64,000 bases of DNA from the NCBI RefSeq assembly GCF_018403765.1, contig NZ_BOVQ01000004.1, forward strand, positions 1 through 64,000, given 5' to 3'. A program made the translations under genes and the position numbers. Under the pieces are notes generated by a model that made no database searches, was not told the DNA's origin, and saw only the letters and a list, made by a program, of their open reading frames with translations. Each line of letters opens with the position of its first letter. Positions within the stretch are counted from its first letter, which is position 1. The stretch is from Lactococcus nasutitermitis. GTDB lineage: Bacteria; Bacillota; Bacilli; Lactobacillales; Streptococcaceae. Shown here one piece after another: positions 26,721 through 36,038 of this stretch.

Positions 26721-27095
26721 AGTATAAAACAATTATAGAAAGGATTTATACTGGCGGGGGAGCTACCCGCTAATATAAATATAAGAGAATACAAAGAAAA
26801 ATTATCAAGCTATTAGAACAGCAGAAGAAATTCTCTAGATTTATTAGAATTAAAAGATTGGCAGAAAACAAACAAGGGTTAAAAACATCAGATGACATCT
26901 TTCAAAAGTGAGGACAACTGTTTGATGAAAACTTATTTAATAGGATTTGATTTTAGAATTTCTTGTCATATTATGATAGAATTATAAAGAGCATTTAAAA
27001 TAAACTTTGTTCATAGTACACTCAGAAACATATTCTAGGCAGCAAATGAGTTTTACTAAAATCACATAATAAAAATTATGTAAAAAGGATTAAAC
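26721..27095. other. Intergenic region between IS110 and aldB
   Basis: It contains a small hairpin GCGGG..CCCGC (26753-26770) and short interrupted frames on the plus strand (for example a run reading LLEQQKKFSRFIRIKRLAENKQ), probably remnants. TTGTCA at 26963 with AT-rich sequence 13-17 bp later may be part of the aldB promoter, but spacing is poor. Confidence 0.4.
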
Positions 27096-27806
27096 ATGAC
27101 AAATACTATAAAACTTTTCCAGTATAACACTCTCGGAGCTTTGATGGCTGGATTATATGAGGGAACAATGACCATTGGAGAGCTTCTTACGCATGGAGAT
27201 TTAGGTGTTGGCACTTTAGATTCTATTGACGGTGAGTTAATTGTGCTTGATGGTAAAGCTTATCAAGCAAAGGGAGATAAGACCATTACAGAACTTTCTG
27301 ATGATATAAAAGTTCCTTATGCAGCGGTTGTTCCTCATCAAGCAGAAGTAGTCTTCAAACAACGTTTCTCAGCTACTGATAGTGAATTAAAAGAGAGAAT
27401 GGAAAGTTATTTTGATGGACAAAATCTATTTCGCTCTATTAAAATTCACGCTACTTTTTCTAAAATGCACGTTCGTATGATTCCACGAGCAAAAGAGGGA
27501 ACACGTTTTGTAGAAGTTTCTCAAAATCAACCCGAGTACGAGATTGAAAATACAACAGGAACTATTGTGGGAATTTGGACACCTGAGATGTTTCATGGTG
27601 TGAGCGTTGCTGGTTATCATCTTCATTATATTACAGATGATTTTACTTTTGGAGGTCACGTTTTAGATTTTACCATTAATGATGGAGAAATTGAAATTGG
27701 CGCGATTGATCAATTAGAACAATCATTTCCAGTACAAGACCGTAAATATCTCTTCGCAAAGCTCAACGTTGACGAATTAAAAAAAGATATTGATATTGCT
27801 GAATAA
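27096..27806 (+). CDS. aldB: Alpha-acetolactate decarboxylase
   Basis: This 236-residue Zn enzyme converts acetolactate to acetoin, limiting diacetyl formation and balancing branched-chain amino acid synthesis in lactococci. Signature segments: LGALMAGLYEGTMTIGELL, GDLGVGTLDSIDGELI, and the Zn-binding GYHLHYITDDFTFGGHVLDF. AAAAAGGATTAAAC precedes the ATG. In L. lactis aldB is often linked to ilv-leu genes; here it stands alone after an IS. Confidence 0.93.
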   Translation: MTNTIKLFQYNTLGALMAGLYEGTMTIGELLTHGDLGVGTLDSIDGELIVLDGKAYQAKGDKTITELSDDIKVPYAAVVPHQAEVVFKQRFSATDSELKERMESYFDGQNLFRSIKIHATFSKMHVRMIPRAKEGTRFVEVSQNQPEYEIENTTGTIVGIWTPEMFHGVSVAGYHLHYITDDFTFGGHVLDFTINDGEIEIGAIDQLEQSFPVQDRKYLFAKLNVDELKKDIDIAE

Positions 27807-27856
27807 ATATAAAAAATAGTGTTTATAAAAAAATAAGCTCTATTTTTTATATTTTT
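27805..27856 (+). terminator. Terminator of aldB
   Basis: A 15-bp stem, 27805-27819 with 27840-27854, closes a 20-nt loop; followed by T residues. It begins at the aldB stop codon. Confidence 0.65.
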
Positions 27857-27925
27857 CTCATGATTTACAGTTACATTTCAACTTTTTTCTCGTATAAAAG
27901 AGTAAGAACAATTTTGGAGGAAAAA

Positions 27926-28774
27926 ATGATTACAAATTTTGATATATACCGTTGGAAAAATGCTGGAATGACAAATTTAGGAGTAAATAAACTTCTTAAA
28001 TTTTATCGAAAATATGAAAGAAAAATTAACTTACGTCAGATGGCACAAGTTGCTTCAATAAAATCAATTCCTGATTTTATTGAACGCTATAAGGCGCAAG
28101 ACGTAACAAAATTAAGAGAAAGCTATAAAAAGTTTCCTTCTTTTTCAATATTAGAAGATATTTATCCTGAGCGTCTGAAAGAAATTTATAACCCGCCAAC
28201 TCTAATTTTCTATCAAGGAAATTTAAATTTATTAAAAAAGCCCAAAATAGCTTTTGTAGGAAGTCGTAATTCTAGTGAAAATGGTATTAAAGCAACTCAG
28301 AAAATTATCAAAGAGCTTAAAGGAACTTTTGTTATAGTAAGTGGTCTTGCACGAGGAATTGATGCCACTAGCCATATTGCAGCTATAAAAAATGATAGTC
28401 CAACTATTGCAGTTATTGGCACAGGGCTTGATGTTTACTATCCATTAGACAATCGTAAAATTCAAGAATACATGGCAAAAAAAGAACTTATTCTTTCGGA
28501 ATATATCCCTGGTGATAAACCTTTAAAATTCCATTTTCCTGAGCGTAATAGAATTATTGCAGGTCTTTCACGAGGAGTTGTTGTTGTTGAAGCAAAAATT
28601 CGTTCAGGAAGTCTTATCACTGCAGAACGTGCTTTAGAAGAAGGAAGGGACGTTTTTGCAATTCCTGGAAATATTAGCGATGGCTTTTCCGATGGCTGCA
28701 ATCATCTTATCCAACAAGGAGCAAAACTCGTTTATCAAGGTCAAGATATTTTAGAAGATTATTTTTGTATTTAA
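27926..28774 (+). CDS. dprA: DNA processing protein DprA
   Basis: A 282-residue protein that protects incoming single-stranded DNA during transformation and loads RecA. The Rossmann-like core has VGSRNSSENGIKATQ, SGLARGIDATSHIAA, IGTGLDVYYPLDN, FPERNRIIAGLS and GSLITAERALEEGRDVFAIPG. The start at 27926 has TTGGAGGAAAAA; the frame from 27860 would add 22 unlike residues. The short form lacks the C-terminal winged helix, as in many streptococci. Confidence 0.93.
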   Translation: MITNFDIYRWKNAGMTNLGVNKLLKFYRKYERKINLRQMAQVASIKSIPDFIERYKAQDVTKLRESYKKFPSFSILEDIYPERLKEIYNPPTLIFYQGNLNLLKKPKIAFVGSRNSSENGIKATQKIIKELKGTFVIVSGLARGIDATSHIAAIKNDSPTIAVIGTGLDVYYPLDNRKIQEYMAKKELILSEYIPGDKPLKFHFPERNRIIAGLSRGVVVVEAKIRSGSLITAERALEEGRDVFAIPGNISDGFSDGCNHLIQQGAKLVYQGQDILEDYFCI

Positions 28775-28863
28775 AAAGCTATAAAAGCCATGAAATAGTA
28801 GGCAAATCTGGTTTTTTTTAGTTATAAAAATAATAGCTTGTTCCTATAAGAAAACTTTATTAC

Positions 28864-28892
28864 TTGACATATTGTTAAAAAGCTTCTATCAT
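28864..28892 (+). promoter_or_regulatory. Promoter of topA
   Basis: TTGACA (28864-28869), 17 bp, TATCAT (28887-28892). This predicts a leader of about 100 nt before topA. Confidence 0.6.
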
Positions 28893-28996
28893 GGTGAAGT
28901 ATAAAAAATAAATGCTCAGCAATTAAGTAGTATGGGCGCTTATAAAATACAAAAGTGTGAAAATAGACTTTACCTAAAATTCACCAGAAGGAAATT

Positions 28997-31117
28997 ATGC
29001 CTACAACAACTAAAACTAAAGCGAAAACTAAAAAAAAGAAATCCAAGATTGTTTCAGGAAAAAATCTTGTCATTGTAGAATCTCCTGCAAAAGCAAAAAC
29101 GATTGAAAAATATCTTGGACGTAACTATAAAGTCGTAGCATCTGTCGGACATATTCGAGATTTAAAAAAATCTTCAATGTCTGTAGATATTGAAAATGAC
29201 TACGAACCTCAATATATTAATATTCGAGGCAAAGCACCACTGATTAATTCTTTGAAGAAAGAAGCGAAAGCGGCAAAAGCTGTTTATCTTGCAAGTGACC
29301 CAGACCGAGAGGGAGAAGCGATTTCTTGGCATCTTGCCCATATCCTCAACTTACCTATAGAAGAAAAAAACCGTGTTGTTTTTAATGAAATCACTAAAGA
29401 TGCAGTAAAAAACGCTTTTAAAGAACCACGAAGTATTGATGTTGATCTTGTTGATGCTCAGCAAGCAAGACGTATCCTTGACCGTCTTGTTGGGTATTCT
29501 ATCAGCCCTATTCTTTGGAAAAAAGTTAAAAAAGGTCTATCCGCAGGACGTGTTCAATCTATTGCCCTAAAACTCATTGTTGATAGAGAAAATGAAATCA
29601 ATGCTTTTGTTCCCCAAGAATATTGGAGCATTGATGGCGAATTTAAAAAAGGAACTAAAAAATTTAAAGCTGCTTTCTGGGGAGTAGATGGTAAGAAAAA
29701 AGCTCTAAATAATAACGAAGATGTTATTGAAGTAATGGAACGACTTTCTGGTCCTGATTTCAATGTTGATAAGGTAGAAAAGAAAGAACGTCGTCGTAAC
29801 TCTCCTTTACCATACACAACAAGCTCACTTCAACAAGATGCTGCTAATAAAATAAATTTCCGCACGAGAAAAACGATGATGGTAGCACAACAGCTTTACG
29901 AAGGGTTGACATTGGGGAGTCAGGGACACCAAGGTCTTATTACATATATGCGTACAGATTCTACTCGTATTTCTCCAGTTGCTCAAGGAGCTGCCGCTAA
30001 TTTTATTGTTGATAAATTTGGTGAAAAATATAGTAAACATGGAAGTAAAGTAAAAAATTCTGCTGGAGCACAAGATGCCCATGAAGCAATTCGTCCGTCA
30101 AATGTGTTTAATACACCAGAAGCCATTGCGAAATACCTTGATAAAGATCAACTAAAACTTTATACGTTAATTTGGAATCGTTTTGTTGCCTCTCAGATGA
30201 CCGCAGCTATTTTTGACACGGTAAAAGTAACCCTTTCTCAAAATGGAGTTATTTTCATAGCAAACGGAAGTCAAATCAAGTTTGACGGATATCTTGTGAT
30301 TTACAATGATTCTGATAAAAATAACGTTTTACCTGAAATGTTACAGGGGGAAAGTGTTAAAAAAGTAAATCTCAAACCTGAACAGCATTTTACCCAGCCA
30401 CCCGCACGATATTCCGAAGCAACACTTGTAAAAACGCTAGAAGAAATCGGTGTTGGACGTCCATCAACTTATGCTCCAACATTAGAAACAATACAAAAAC
30501 GTTATTATGCACGTCTTGTCAGCAAAAGATTTGAGCCTACTGAATTAGGCGAAATCGTTAATAAACTTGTTGTTGAGTTCTTCCCTAATATCGTAAATAC
30601 AGAATTTACAGCTGAAATGGAGAAAGATCTTGATGAAGTTGAAGATGGTAAACGTAAATGGGTAAGTGTTGTTGACCAATTCTATAAGCCTTTTGAAAAA
30701 GAACTAACAAAAGCAGAAGGTGAAATGGAAAAAATTATTATTAAAGATGAACCAGCTGGTTTTGATTGTGATGTCTGCGGACATCCAATGGTTATAAAGC
30801 TGGGACGTTATGGTAAATTCTATGCTTGTAGTAATTTCCCAGATTGTCGCAATACAAAAGCGATTGTAAAGGACATTGGAGTTATGTGTCCTAAGTGTCA
30901 CGAGGGTCATGTAATAGAGCGCAAAACTAAAAAAAATCGCCTATTTTACGGCTGTGACCGCTATCCAGACTGCGATTTTACAAGTTGGGACAAACCTGTT
31001 GGACGTGATTGTCCAAAGTCCGGACATTTCCTCATAGAAAAGAAAGTACGAGGAGGGGGCAAGCAAGTTGTATGTAGTGATGCTGAATGTGATTATGAAG
31101 AAGAAAAGCAAAAATGA
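28997..31117 (+). CDS. topA: DNA topoisomerase I (type IA)
   Basis: The 706-residue enzyme relaxes negative supercoils. [24 protein letters not shown] and [15 protein letters not shown]. Catalytic region: [13 protein letters not shown] (active-site Tyr). The C-terminus has three zinc-ribbon units, one canonical ([27 protein letters not shown]), one with CPKCHEGHV...CDRYPDC, and one degenerate (CPKSGHF...CSDAEC). GAAGGAAATT precedes the ATG. The dprA-topA-trmFO-xerS order is familiar in lactic acid bacteria. Confidence 0.96.
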   Translation: MPTTTKTKAKTKKKKSKIVSGKNLVIVESPAKAKTIEKYLGRNYKVVASVGHIRDLKKSSMSVDIENDYEPQYINIRGKAPLINSLKKEAKAAKAVYLASDPDREGEAISWHLAHILNLPIEEKNRVVFNEITKDAVKNAFKEPRSIDVDLVDAQQARRILDRLVGYSISPILWKKVKKGLSAGRVQSIALKLIVDRENEINAFVPQEYWSIDGEFKKGTKKFKAAFWGVDGKKKALNNNEDVIEVMERLSGPDFNVDKVEKKERRRNSPLPYTTSSLQQDAANKINFRTRKTMMVAQQLYEGLTLGSQGHQGLITYMRTDSTRISPVAQGAAANFIVDKFGEKYSKHGSKVKNSAGAQDAHEAIRPSNVFNTPEAIAKYLDKDQLKLYTLIWNRFVASQMTAAIFDTVKVTLSQNGVIFIANGSQIKFDGYLVIYNDSDKNNVLPEMLQGESVKKVNLKPEQHFTQPPARYSEATLVKTLEEIGVGRPSTYAPTLETIQKRYYARLVSKRFEPTELGEIVNKLVVEFFPNIVNTEFTAEMEKDLDEVEDGKRKWVSVVDQFYKPFEKELTKAEGEMEKIIIKDEPAGFDCDVCGHPMVIKLGRYGKFYACSNFPDCRNTKAIVKDIGVMCPKCHEGHVIERKTKKNRLFYGCDRYPDCDFTSWDKPVGRDCPKSGHFLIEKKVRGGGKQVVCSDAECDYEEEKQK

Positions 31118-31164
31118 TTACATATATTTAATTATGTAACTATATAAATAAAATTAAGGAATTT

Positions 31165-32508
31165 ATGAAAAAAACACATATTAATGTTATAGGAGCAGGC
31201 TTAGCTGGTTCTGAAGCTGCTTACCAGATTGCAAAGCGTGGAATTCCGGTAAAACTTTATGAAATGCGAGGTGTTAAATCTACGCCTCAGCATAAAACAG
31301 ATAAATTTGCTGAATTAGTTTGTTCCAACTCTTTACGTGGTGCATCGTTAACCAATGCTGTGGGTTTACTTAAAGAGGAAATGAAACGACTTGATTCAGT
31401 CATTATAAAAGCAGCAGAAACTACAAGCGTTCCTGCTGGTGGCGCTCTCGCTGTTGACCGTGATGGATTTTCTGACTTTGTTACCCAAACTATTTTAGAA
31501 AATCCACTAATTGAAGTCATTCGTGATGAAATTACAGACTTATCAACAGATGAAATCACAATTATTGCGACAGGTCCCTTAACCTCAGATACTTTAGCTA
31601 AAAAAATTCATGAATTTAACGGTGGAGATGGTTTTTATTTCTATGATGCTGCGGCTCCAATCATTGATATTTCAAGCGTTGACAGTTCAAAAGTTTATCT
31701 CAAATCTCGCTATGATAAAGGCGAAGCCGCTTATATCAACTGTCCAATGACTAAAGCTGAATTTAAGGCTTTTCAAGAAGCGCTTATCCAAGCTGAATCT
31801 GCTCCCCTCAATAACTTTGAAGATAAACTTAAAGTCTTTGAGGGCTGTATGCCAATTGAAGAAATGGCAAAACGTGGCTATAAAACCATGTTATTTGGAC
31901 CAATGAAGCCCGTTGGACTCGAATATCCTGATGAATACACGGGACCACGCGATGGTGAGTTTAAAACACCTTATGCTGTCGTCCAACTCCGTCAAGATGA
32001 TGCAGCAGCCAGTCTTTACAATATCGTTGGTTTTCAGACACATCTCAAATGGGGTGAGCAAAAACGAGTTTTTCGAATGATTCCTGGACTTGAAAATGCT
32101 GAATTTGTCCGATACGGCGTGATGCACCGTAATTCTTATATGGATTCTCCCAATCTTTTAAAACAGACCTTTCAGTCTAAACAACAAGAAAATCTATTCT
32201 TTGCTGGACAAATGACAGGCGTTGAAGGTTATGTTGAATCTGCAGCGAGTGGATTAGTTGCTGGGATTAATGCTGCACATTTATTTAACGATGAAGAAGA
32301 AGTTGTTTTTCCAGAAACGACTGCAATCGGTAGTCTTCCTTACTATATTACACACACTGACAGCAAACATTTCCAGCCGATGAATGTGACTTTCGGCATC
32401 ATGAAAGAACTTGAAGGACCAAGAATTCGTGATAAAAAAGAACGTTATACAAAAGTTGCTGAACGTGCTTTAACCGTATTAGCTGAAATAATTCCCAGTA
32501 CACGTTAA
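31165..32508 (+). CDS. trmFO: tRNA m5U54 methyltransferase TrmFO (folate/FAD dependent)
   Basis: The 447-residue flavoenzyme methylates U54 of tRNA using methylenetetrahydrofolate. N-terminal FAD motif [18 protein letters not shown]; family segments [43 protein letters not shown] and [19 protein letters not shown]. It follows topA by 47 nt with its own ribosome binding site and is probably co-transcribed. Confidence 0.95.
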   Translation: MKKTHINVIGAGLAGSEAAYQIAKRGIPVKLYEMRGVKSTPQHKTDKFAELVCSNSLRGASLTNAVGLLKEEMKRLDSVIIKAAETTSVPAGGALAVDRDGFSDFVTQTILENPLIEVIRDEITDLSTDEITIIATGPLTSDTLAKKIHEFNGGDGFYFYDAAAPIIDISSVDSSKVYLKSRYDKGEAAYINCPMTKAEFKAFQEALIQAESAPLNNFEDKLKVFEGCMPIEEMAKRGYKTMLFGPMKPVGLEYPDEYTGPRDGEFKTPYAVVQLRQDDAAASLYNIVGFQTHLKWGEQKRVFRMIPGLENAEFVRYGVMHRNSYMDSPNLLKQTFQSKQQENLFFAGQMTGVEGYVESAASGLVAGINAAHLFNDEEEVVFPETTAIGSLPYYITHTDSKHFQPMNVTFGIMKELEGPRIRDKKERYTKVAERALTVLAEIIPSTR

Positions 32509-32510
32509 TA

Positions 32511-32547
32511 AAAAAATTCACTTTTTAAATAAAGTGAATTTTTTTAT
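32511..32547. terminator. Bidirectional terminator between trmFO and xerS
   Basis: AAAAAATTCACTTT (32511-32524) pairs with AAAGTGAATTTTTT around TTAAAT. The two genes are convergent. Confidence 0.85.
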
Positions 32548-32566
32548 ATTTATATAAATGGAAAAA

Positions 32567-33637
32567 TTATAATTCATCAAGAGCATTTTTTTGTTCTTCA
32601 TCAATAATATGAGTATAAAGGTCAGTTACTTGAGTAGAAGCATGACCGAGCTGGTGGCTAACAAGTACTTGAGAATTTGTTTGCGCATAGAGACGTGTTG
32701 CCAAAGTATGACGAAGTTTGTGAGGAGTGACTCTTATTTTGAACGCCTGGGAATATTTACTTACCATTTTTTCAATACTTGAATTATCTATACGTCCTGC
32801 TTTTCCTTTATAGGACGTAAGAAAAAGAGCAGTAGTGGTTTGTTCTACATGATAACGATTTTCGCGGATAGCAAGATATTGAGTAAGATACGGTTGAGCA
32901 AATTTAGCAATATTTACTGCATCTCGTTTTCCTCCTTTACGAGTTACATCAACCATCATTGTTTGCAAATTTAAATCGCGTAAATCAGTATTGACAGCCT
33001 CAGAAAGGCGAATACCAGAAGCAAGCATAATTGCAATAATAGCAAGATCACGTTCTTTATTTTTATTAAAAGAGGATAGTGCACGATTGGACAATTTTTT
33101 TTCATATTCTTTATCAATATAATCTAAAAATCCCTGTGTTTCATCTCCCAAAAAAAGTTTTCCTTTAATATTTTCCGCACGTGCAGATAAAGTCTCACTA
33201 TTTTTTTTCGTCTGAACTTTTTTCATAACGTTTCTATAAAAATAAGGCTCTCCATCAGCATTTTCAACCTCCTCAGTTAAATATTTATAAAGACTAGAAA
33301 GAGCTGAAATCGTCCGATTAATTGTTGCTTGACTGACTCCATAATGAGTTGAACGAGTATTTAAGCGAGGACGTTCGCGTAAGTAAAGAATAAAGGCTTC
33401 CATATCCTTTTTAGAAAGTTTTTCAAGTACAGAAAGAGGAATTTCTGATATTTTTTCAACTTCAACAATTCCAGAATCAATTAGCCAACTAAAAAAACGA
33501 TCATATTCTTTAAAGTATTCATACAAGGTACTGAGACTGTATGGGATGGAAAGTTTGGATTGATAATATTCTAAAACATAAGAAGGCATGATTGCTTTGA
33601 GTTTTCCAATATTTTGTATTAATTGTTCACGTTTCAT
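32567..33637 (-). CDS. xerS: XerS chromosome dimer resolvase
   Basis: A 356-residue tyrosine recombinase that resolves chromosome dimers at dif_SL in Lactococcus and Streptococcus. Catalytic residues are visible: SGIRLSEAV (Arg), [12 protein letters not shown] (H-x-x-R), [15 protein letters not shown] (His and Tyr nucleophile). The dif site lies 31 nt upstream. The transcript is predicted to begin at the ATG: TATACT ends 7 nt before it, and the -35 TTGACT is inside dif. A paralogue lies 600 bp upstream on the mobile element. Confidence 0.95.
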   Translation of the reverse strand: MKREQLIQNIGKLKAIMPSYVLEYYQSKLSIPYSLSTLYEYFKEYDRFFSWLIDSGIVEVEKISEIPLSVLEKLSKKDMEAFILYLRERPRLNTRSTHYGVSQATINRTISALSSLYKYLTEEVENADGEPYFYRNVMKKVQTKKNSETLSARAENIKGKLFLGDETQGFLDYIDKEYEKKLSNRALSSFNKNKERDLAIIAIMLASGIRLSEAVNTDLRDLNLQTMMVDVTRKGGKRDAVNIAKFAQPYLTQYLAIRENRYHVEQTTTALFLTSYKGKAGRIDNSSIEKMVSKYSQAFKIRVTPHKLRHTLATRLYAQTNSQVLVSHQLGHASTQVTDLYTHIIDEEQKNALDEL

Positions 33638-33644
33638 AATTTTT

Positions 33645-33673
33645 AGTATAACAGAAGTTTATAAAAAAGTCAA
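33645..33673 (-). promoter_or_regulatory. xerS promoter overlapping the dif site
   Basis: On the minus strand TTGACT (33668-33673), 17 bp, TATACT (33645-33650) preceded by TG-T. The -35 hexamer forms the end of the dif sequence. XerS bound at dif should block RNA polymerase, giving autorepression. Confidence 0.75.
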
Positions 33674-33698
33674 GAAAATTACAGTTTTTCGGAAAGAT
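33668..33698 (-). other. dif_SL site (XerS recombination site)
   Basis: The minus-strand sequence starts ATCTTTCCGAAAAACTGTAA and ends TTTTCTTGACT, matching the 31-bp lactococcal/streptococcal dif_SL as I remember it with at most one or two changes. Its position just upstream of xerS is also as described for the genus. It is the likely left attachment site, or its neighbour, for the mobile element. Confidence 0.8.
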
Positions 33699-33724
33699 GT
33701 AAGCACCTAGCAATTCCAAATACG

Positions 33725-33747
33725 AAAAAAGGATTGAATTTCAATCC
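33725..33747 (-). terminator. Terminator at the left end of the mobile element
   Basis: GGATTGA-ATT-TCAATCC (33731-33747) followed on the minus strand by six T residues. It would stop transcripts leaving the element towards dif and xerS. Confidence 0.7.
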
Positions 33748-33753
33748 CTTCTC

Positions 33754-33865
33754 TTGACTTATTCTGCATAATTATTTATAATTATAAACAATGAGTCGAT
33801 TGAGAAGGTCTGAATTTCTTAATCGGTAGCCAGGGAGTTTGGTTTAAAACTTTCTGGCTTTTTGA
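33754..33865 (+). ncRNA. Candidate small RNA gene with its own promoter and terminator
   Basis: TTGACT (33754-33759), 17 bp, TATAAT (33777-33782) is a near-consensus promoter. Transcription would begin near 33,789 and run ~75 nt through two hairpins: a 10-bp stem (33,799-33,808 with 33,818-33,827 approximately) and a 12-bp stem from GCCAGGGAGTTT (33829-33840) with AAACTTTCTGGC, ending in TTTTT at 33,859-33,863. It is the only plus-strand gene seen in the element and has no open reading frame of note. Confidence 0.6.
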
Positions 33866-33942
33866 TTTGCCTTAATTATAGCATAACGAAAACGTAAAAT
33901 CAACAAAGTTTTTACGCTTTTTCAATCTTTTTATTCTTTTTT

Positions 33943-34200
33943 TCATCTATCGTAAACTAACACCACATCCTGGGTAACTTCAATCTTTCCTGAACGTCCC
34001 TCTTTATCATCATGCCAATAAAAGATATTGTTTGTCGTTGAAATAACATTTGTAATACGAATACGTCCTAAGCCTCGTTCAGTCTGCACGACCGCTTCAT
34101 CGTTCTTTTTTATCTTGATGTGATCCAATTCATCTGGGACACGCCATAGCCGTTTATGCTTATCTGTACCGTTAATATGTACACCTTGAACAAGTCTCAT
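33943..34200 (-). CDS. Small protein of DUF5839 type
   Basis: An 85-residue protein starting MRLVQGVHINGTDKHKRLW, basic in its first half, with a beta-rich pattern (DEAVVQTERGLGRIRITNVI). It resembles the short DUF5839 family of mobile elements; the match is from memory. AGGAGGAG stands before the ATG. It follows the recombinase gene by 37 nt and may act as a small accessory, for example a directionality factor, but this is a guess. Confidence 0.5.
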   Translation of the reverse strand: MRLVQGVHINGTDKHKRLWRVPDELDHIKIKKNDEAVVQTERGLGRIRITNVISTTNNIFYWHDDKEGRSGKIEVTQDVVLVYDR

Positions 34201-34237
34201 GAAAATCTCCTCCTAGGGGACATTATAGCATATTTGT

Positions 34238-35287
34238 TTATAAGCTATCAAGGGCATCTCGGTAGCTACTATCAACGATGTGCGTATAAAGGTCAGTCAC
34301 TTGTGTTGAAGCATGACCGAGTTGTTGACTCACAAGCACTTGAGAACCTGTAAGCTCATAGAGACGTGTCGCAAGTGTATGCCTTAACATATGGGGAGTC
34401 ACACGAACTTTGAAAGCTTGTGAATATTTAGACACAAGATGATTGATACTCGCACTTGAAATTCTTAGAAACTGATGCTGATAGTGTGTTAAGAACAGTG
34501 CTTCTTCATTCACTTCTCTTATTTTTATGTAATTTTCAAGATAAGGTTTAGCAAATTTGGCGATACGAACACTGTCCGCTTTCCCTTCTTTACGCCAGAC
34601 ATGGACTTTCATCGTTTCTATGTTCAAGTCTTTCCGATCCAGAGCAACCAACTCAGCATTTCTAATACCCGAAGCGAGAAATAAAGCAACGATCGCCAAA
34701 TCTCGTGATTTATTTCTTACGAAACATTTCTGAGCTTGTTTATTAGTTAGAGATTTTTCATAATCATTGTCAATAAAATTAAGAAAAGCTTGTGTTTCAT
34801 TGCCTAGAAAAAGTTTTCCGCTCAGCTGTGACGCTCTATAAGACAATGTTTCCTCTTTTTTTCGTAAATGAATACGAGACATTACGTTGCGTTCAAAATA
34901 AGGATTCCCATTCTCATCCTCACTTTCCTCTGTGAGATAACGATAGAGAGCCTTTAATGCGGCTAAGGAGCGATGTAAACTGTTTTCGTGGTTTGTTGTA
35001 CTTTCTGTATTTAAAACTTCTCTCAGCTCAATAAGAAAGGCTTCAACGCTTTTCTTTGGTAGAACCTCTAAATCTTTGAGAGAAATCTTTTGGATACAAC
35101 TTGCTTGGCTTATTTTTCTCTCTATCAGCCAAGCAAAGAAACGACGAAATTCAAGCAAATAATCATACAGGGTTGCCGTACTGTAGGAAGCAATCAATTT
35201 TGATTCATAGTATTCCCCGACAAACCACGGAAGTTGAGTTTTGATTTTTTCAGCTTTGGCTTTAAATTGTAATTGTTTCTGATTCAT
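34238..35287 (-). CDS. XerS-like tyrosine recombinase of the mobile element
   Basis: A 349-residue paralogue of XerS, colinear along its length (start MNQKQLQFKAKAEKIKTQLPWFVGEYYESKL). Catalytic residues: [22 protein letters not shown] and [15 protein letters not shown]. It carries a normal ribosome binding site (TTTAGGAGAT), unlike leaderless xerS, and lies in the element 600 bp from dif. It probably integrates the element at dif or a dif-like site. The near identity of the C-terminal 30 residues to XerS fits a shared DNA target. Confidence 0.88.
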   Translation of the reverse strand: MNQKQLQFKAKAEKIKTQLPWFVGEYYESKLIASYSTATLYDYLLEFRRFFAWLIERKISQASCIQKISLKDLEVLPKKSVEAFLIELREVLNTESTTNHENSLHRSLAALKALYRYLTEESEDENGNPYFERNVMSRIHLRKKEETLSYRASQLSGKLFLGNETQAFLNFIDNDYEKSLTNKQAQKCFVRNKSRDLAIVALFLASGIRNAELVALDRKDLNIETMKVHVWRKEGKADSVRIAKFAKPYLENYIKIREVNEEALFLTHYQHQFLRISSASINHLVSKYSQAFKVRVTPHMLRHTLATRLYELTGSQVLVSQQLGHASTQVTDLYTHIVDSSYRDALDSL

Positions 35288-35350
35288 TTTTATCTCCTAA
35301 ATAGCTTTATTTTTTTATATCTTAGCATTTTTTGTGATTAAATGAGCAAT

Positions 35351-35383
35351 AAAAAAACCTTACTCTCATGAGAAGATTTTTTT
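35351..35383 (-). terminator. Probable terminator after the lipase-toxin module
   Basis: An imperfect stem around the palindrome CTCATGAG with flanking A and T runs; seven T residues follow on the minus strand. Confidence 0.4.
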
Positions 35384-35398
35384 GTAAAAAGTACTATT

Positions 35399-35701
35399 TT
35401 ACTCACTATCCATTTTTCGGTTGAAATCTCGTCTTTCATTGTCACGAGCTTCCTCAATCTCAGATTCTTTCTTTCTAATTTCCCAATTATATTCTTCAAT
35501 ACCTTGTTGGAAACGACTATTGACGTCACTAGATGTACCATAAGGAAGCTCTCGATAAAAGCTTGAAACTTTATCCACTAAATCATTGGTTTTTCTGTAA
35601 AATTGTTGACGGTAATCATTTAAGGCTTCTTCGGCTTTATCAAGAAAACGAATGGTCTCATCATGTTCCTCTTCTAGTTGCCATCTCTTGTTATTATCCA
35701 T
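35399..35701 (-). CDS. Small helical partner protein (DUF3958/Lap-like), second of two
   Basis: A 100-residue, highly charged, almost entirely helical protein (LDKAEEALNDYRQQFYRKT and EEYNWEIRKKESEIEEARDNERRDF). It resembles the small DUF3958-type proteins that accompany LXG toxins and guide them to the type VII secretion machine. AAAGGAGGGT precedes the ATG, 3 nt after the previous gene. Its place as last gene of the module matches tlaA2 in the S. aureus tslA locus. Confidence 0.55.
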   Translation of the reverse strand: MDNNKRWQLEEEHDETIRFLDKAEEALNDYRQQFYRKTNDLVDKVSSFYRELPYGTSSDVNSRFQQGIEEYNWEIRKKESEIEEARDNERRDFNRKMDSE

Positions 35702-35704
35702 CCT

Positions 35705-36037
35705 TTACCCTCCTTTGATAGGACTTTGTAAATCAGGCTTTTTAATCGTGTGTGTCAGATACTCGTCTGCTGCATCTGCAGCTTTCCCTAATAGTCCTTC
35801 TTTTATTCCTGCAGTTAATGTGTTAGAAGTCAAGTTTTTCATCTCTGTAGACTGTTGGTGTAAGGCTGTTCTAAGTGTATTTCCTTTACTTGCAATCGTT
35901 GCTCTCTTAGCAGAAATAACCGCTAGAATAGCTGTTTTTTCTTGAGCCTTCATAGCTTCTGTGAATTGATCATTAAGGAAATTGATATTGAGATAAGGAT
36001 TGTTTCCATAATTTCCCCCTGTGACTGCTTCTTGCAT
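35705..36037 (-). CDS. Small helical partner protein (Lap-like), first of two
   Basis: A 110-residue protein with a central helical stretch (FTEAMKAQEKTAILAVISAKRATIASKGNTLRT in pieces) and a Gly/Asn-rich start. It shows the size and composition of WXG100-like partner proteins but no clear W-x-G. GGGGAAAT precedes the ATG, and it begins 1 nt after the lipase gene. By position it matches tlaA1 of the S. aureus tslA locus. Confidence 0.5.
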   Translation of the reverse strand: MQEAVTGGNYGNNPYLNINFLNDQFTEAMKAQEKTAILAVISAKRATIASKGNTLRTALHQQSTEMKNLTSNTLTAGIKEGLLGKAADAADEYLTHTIKKPDLQSPIKGG

Positions 36038-36038
36038 T

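Noticed and set aside
33669-33947. CRISPR-like or phage attachment repeats near dif
   Set aside because: No regularly spaced repeats; the features are dif, two terminators and a small RNA.
34238-35287. Second recombinase as a simple tandem duplication of xerS
   Set aside because: The protein is clearly diverged, has a different start region and ribosome binding site, and sits with element genes; transfer is a better explanation.
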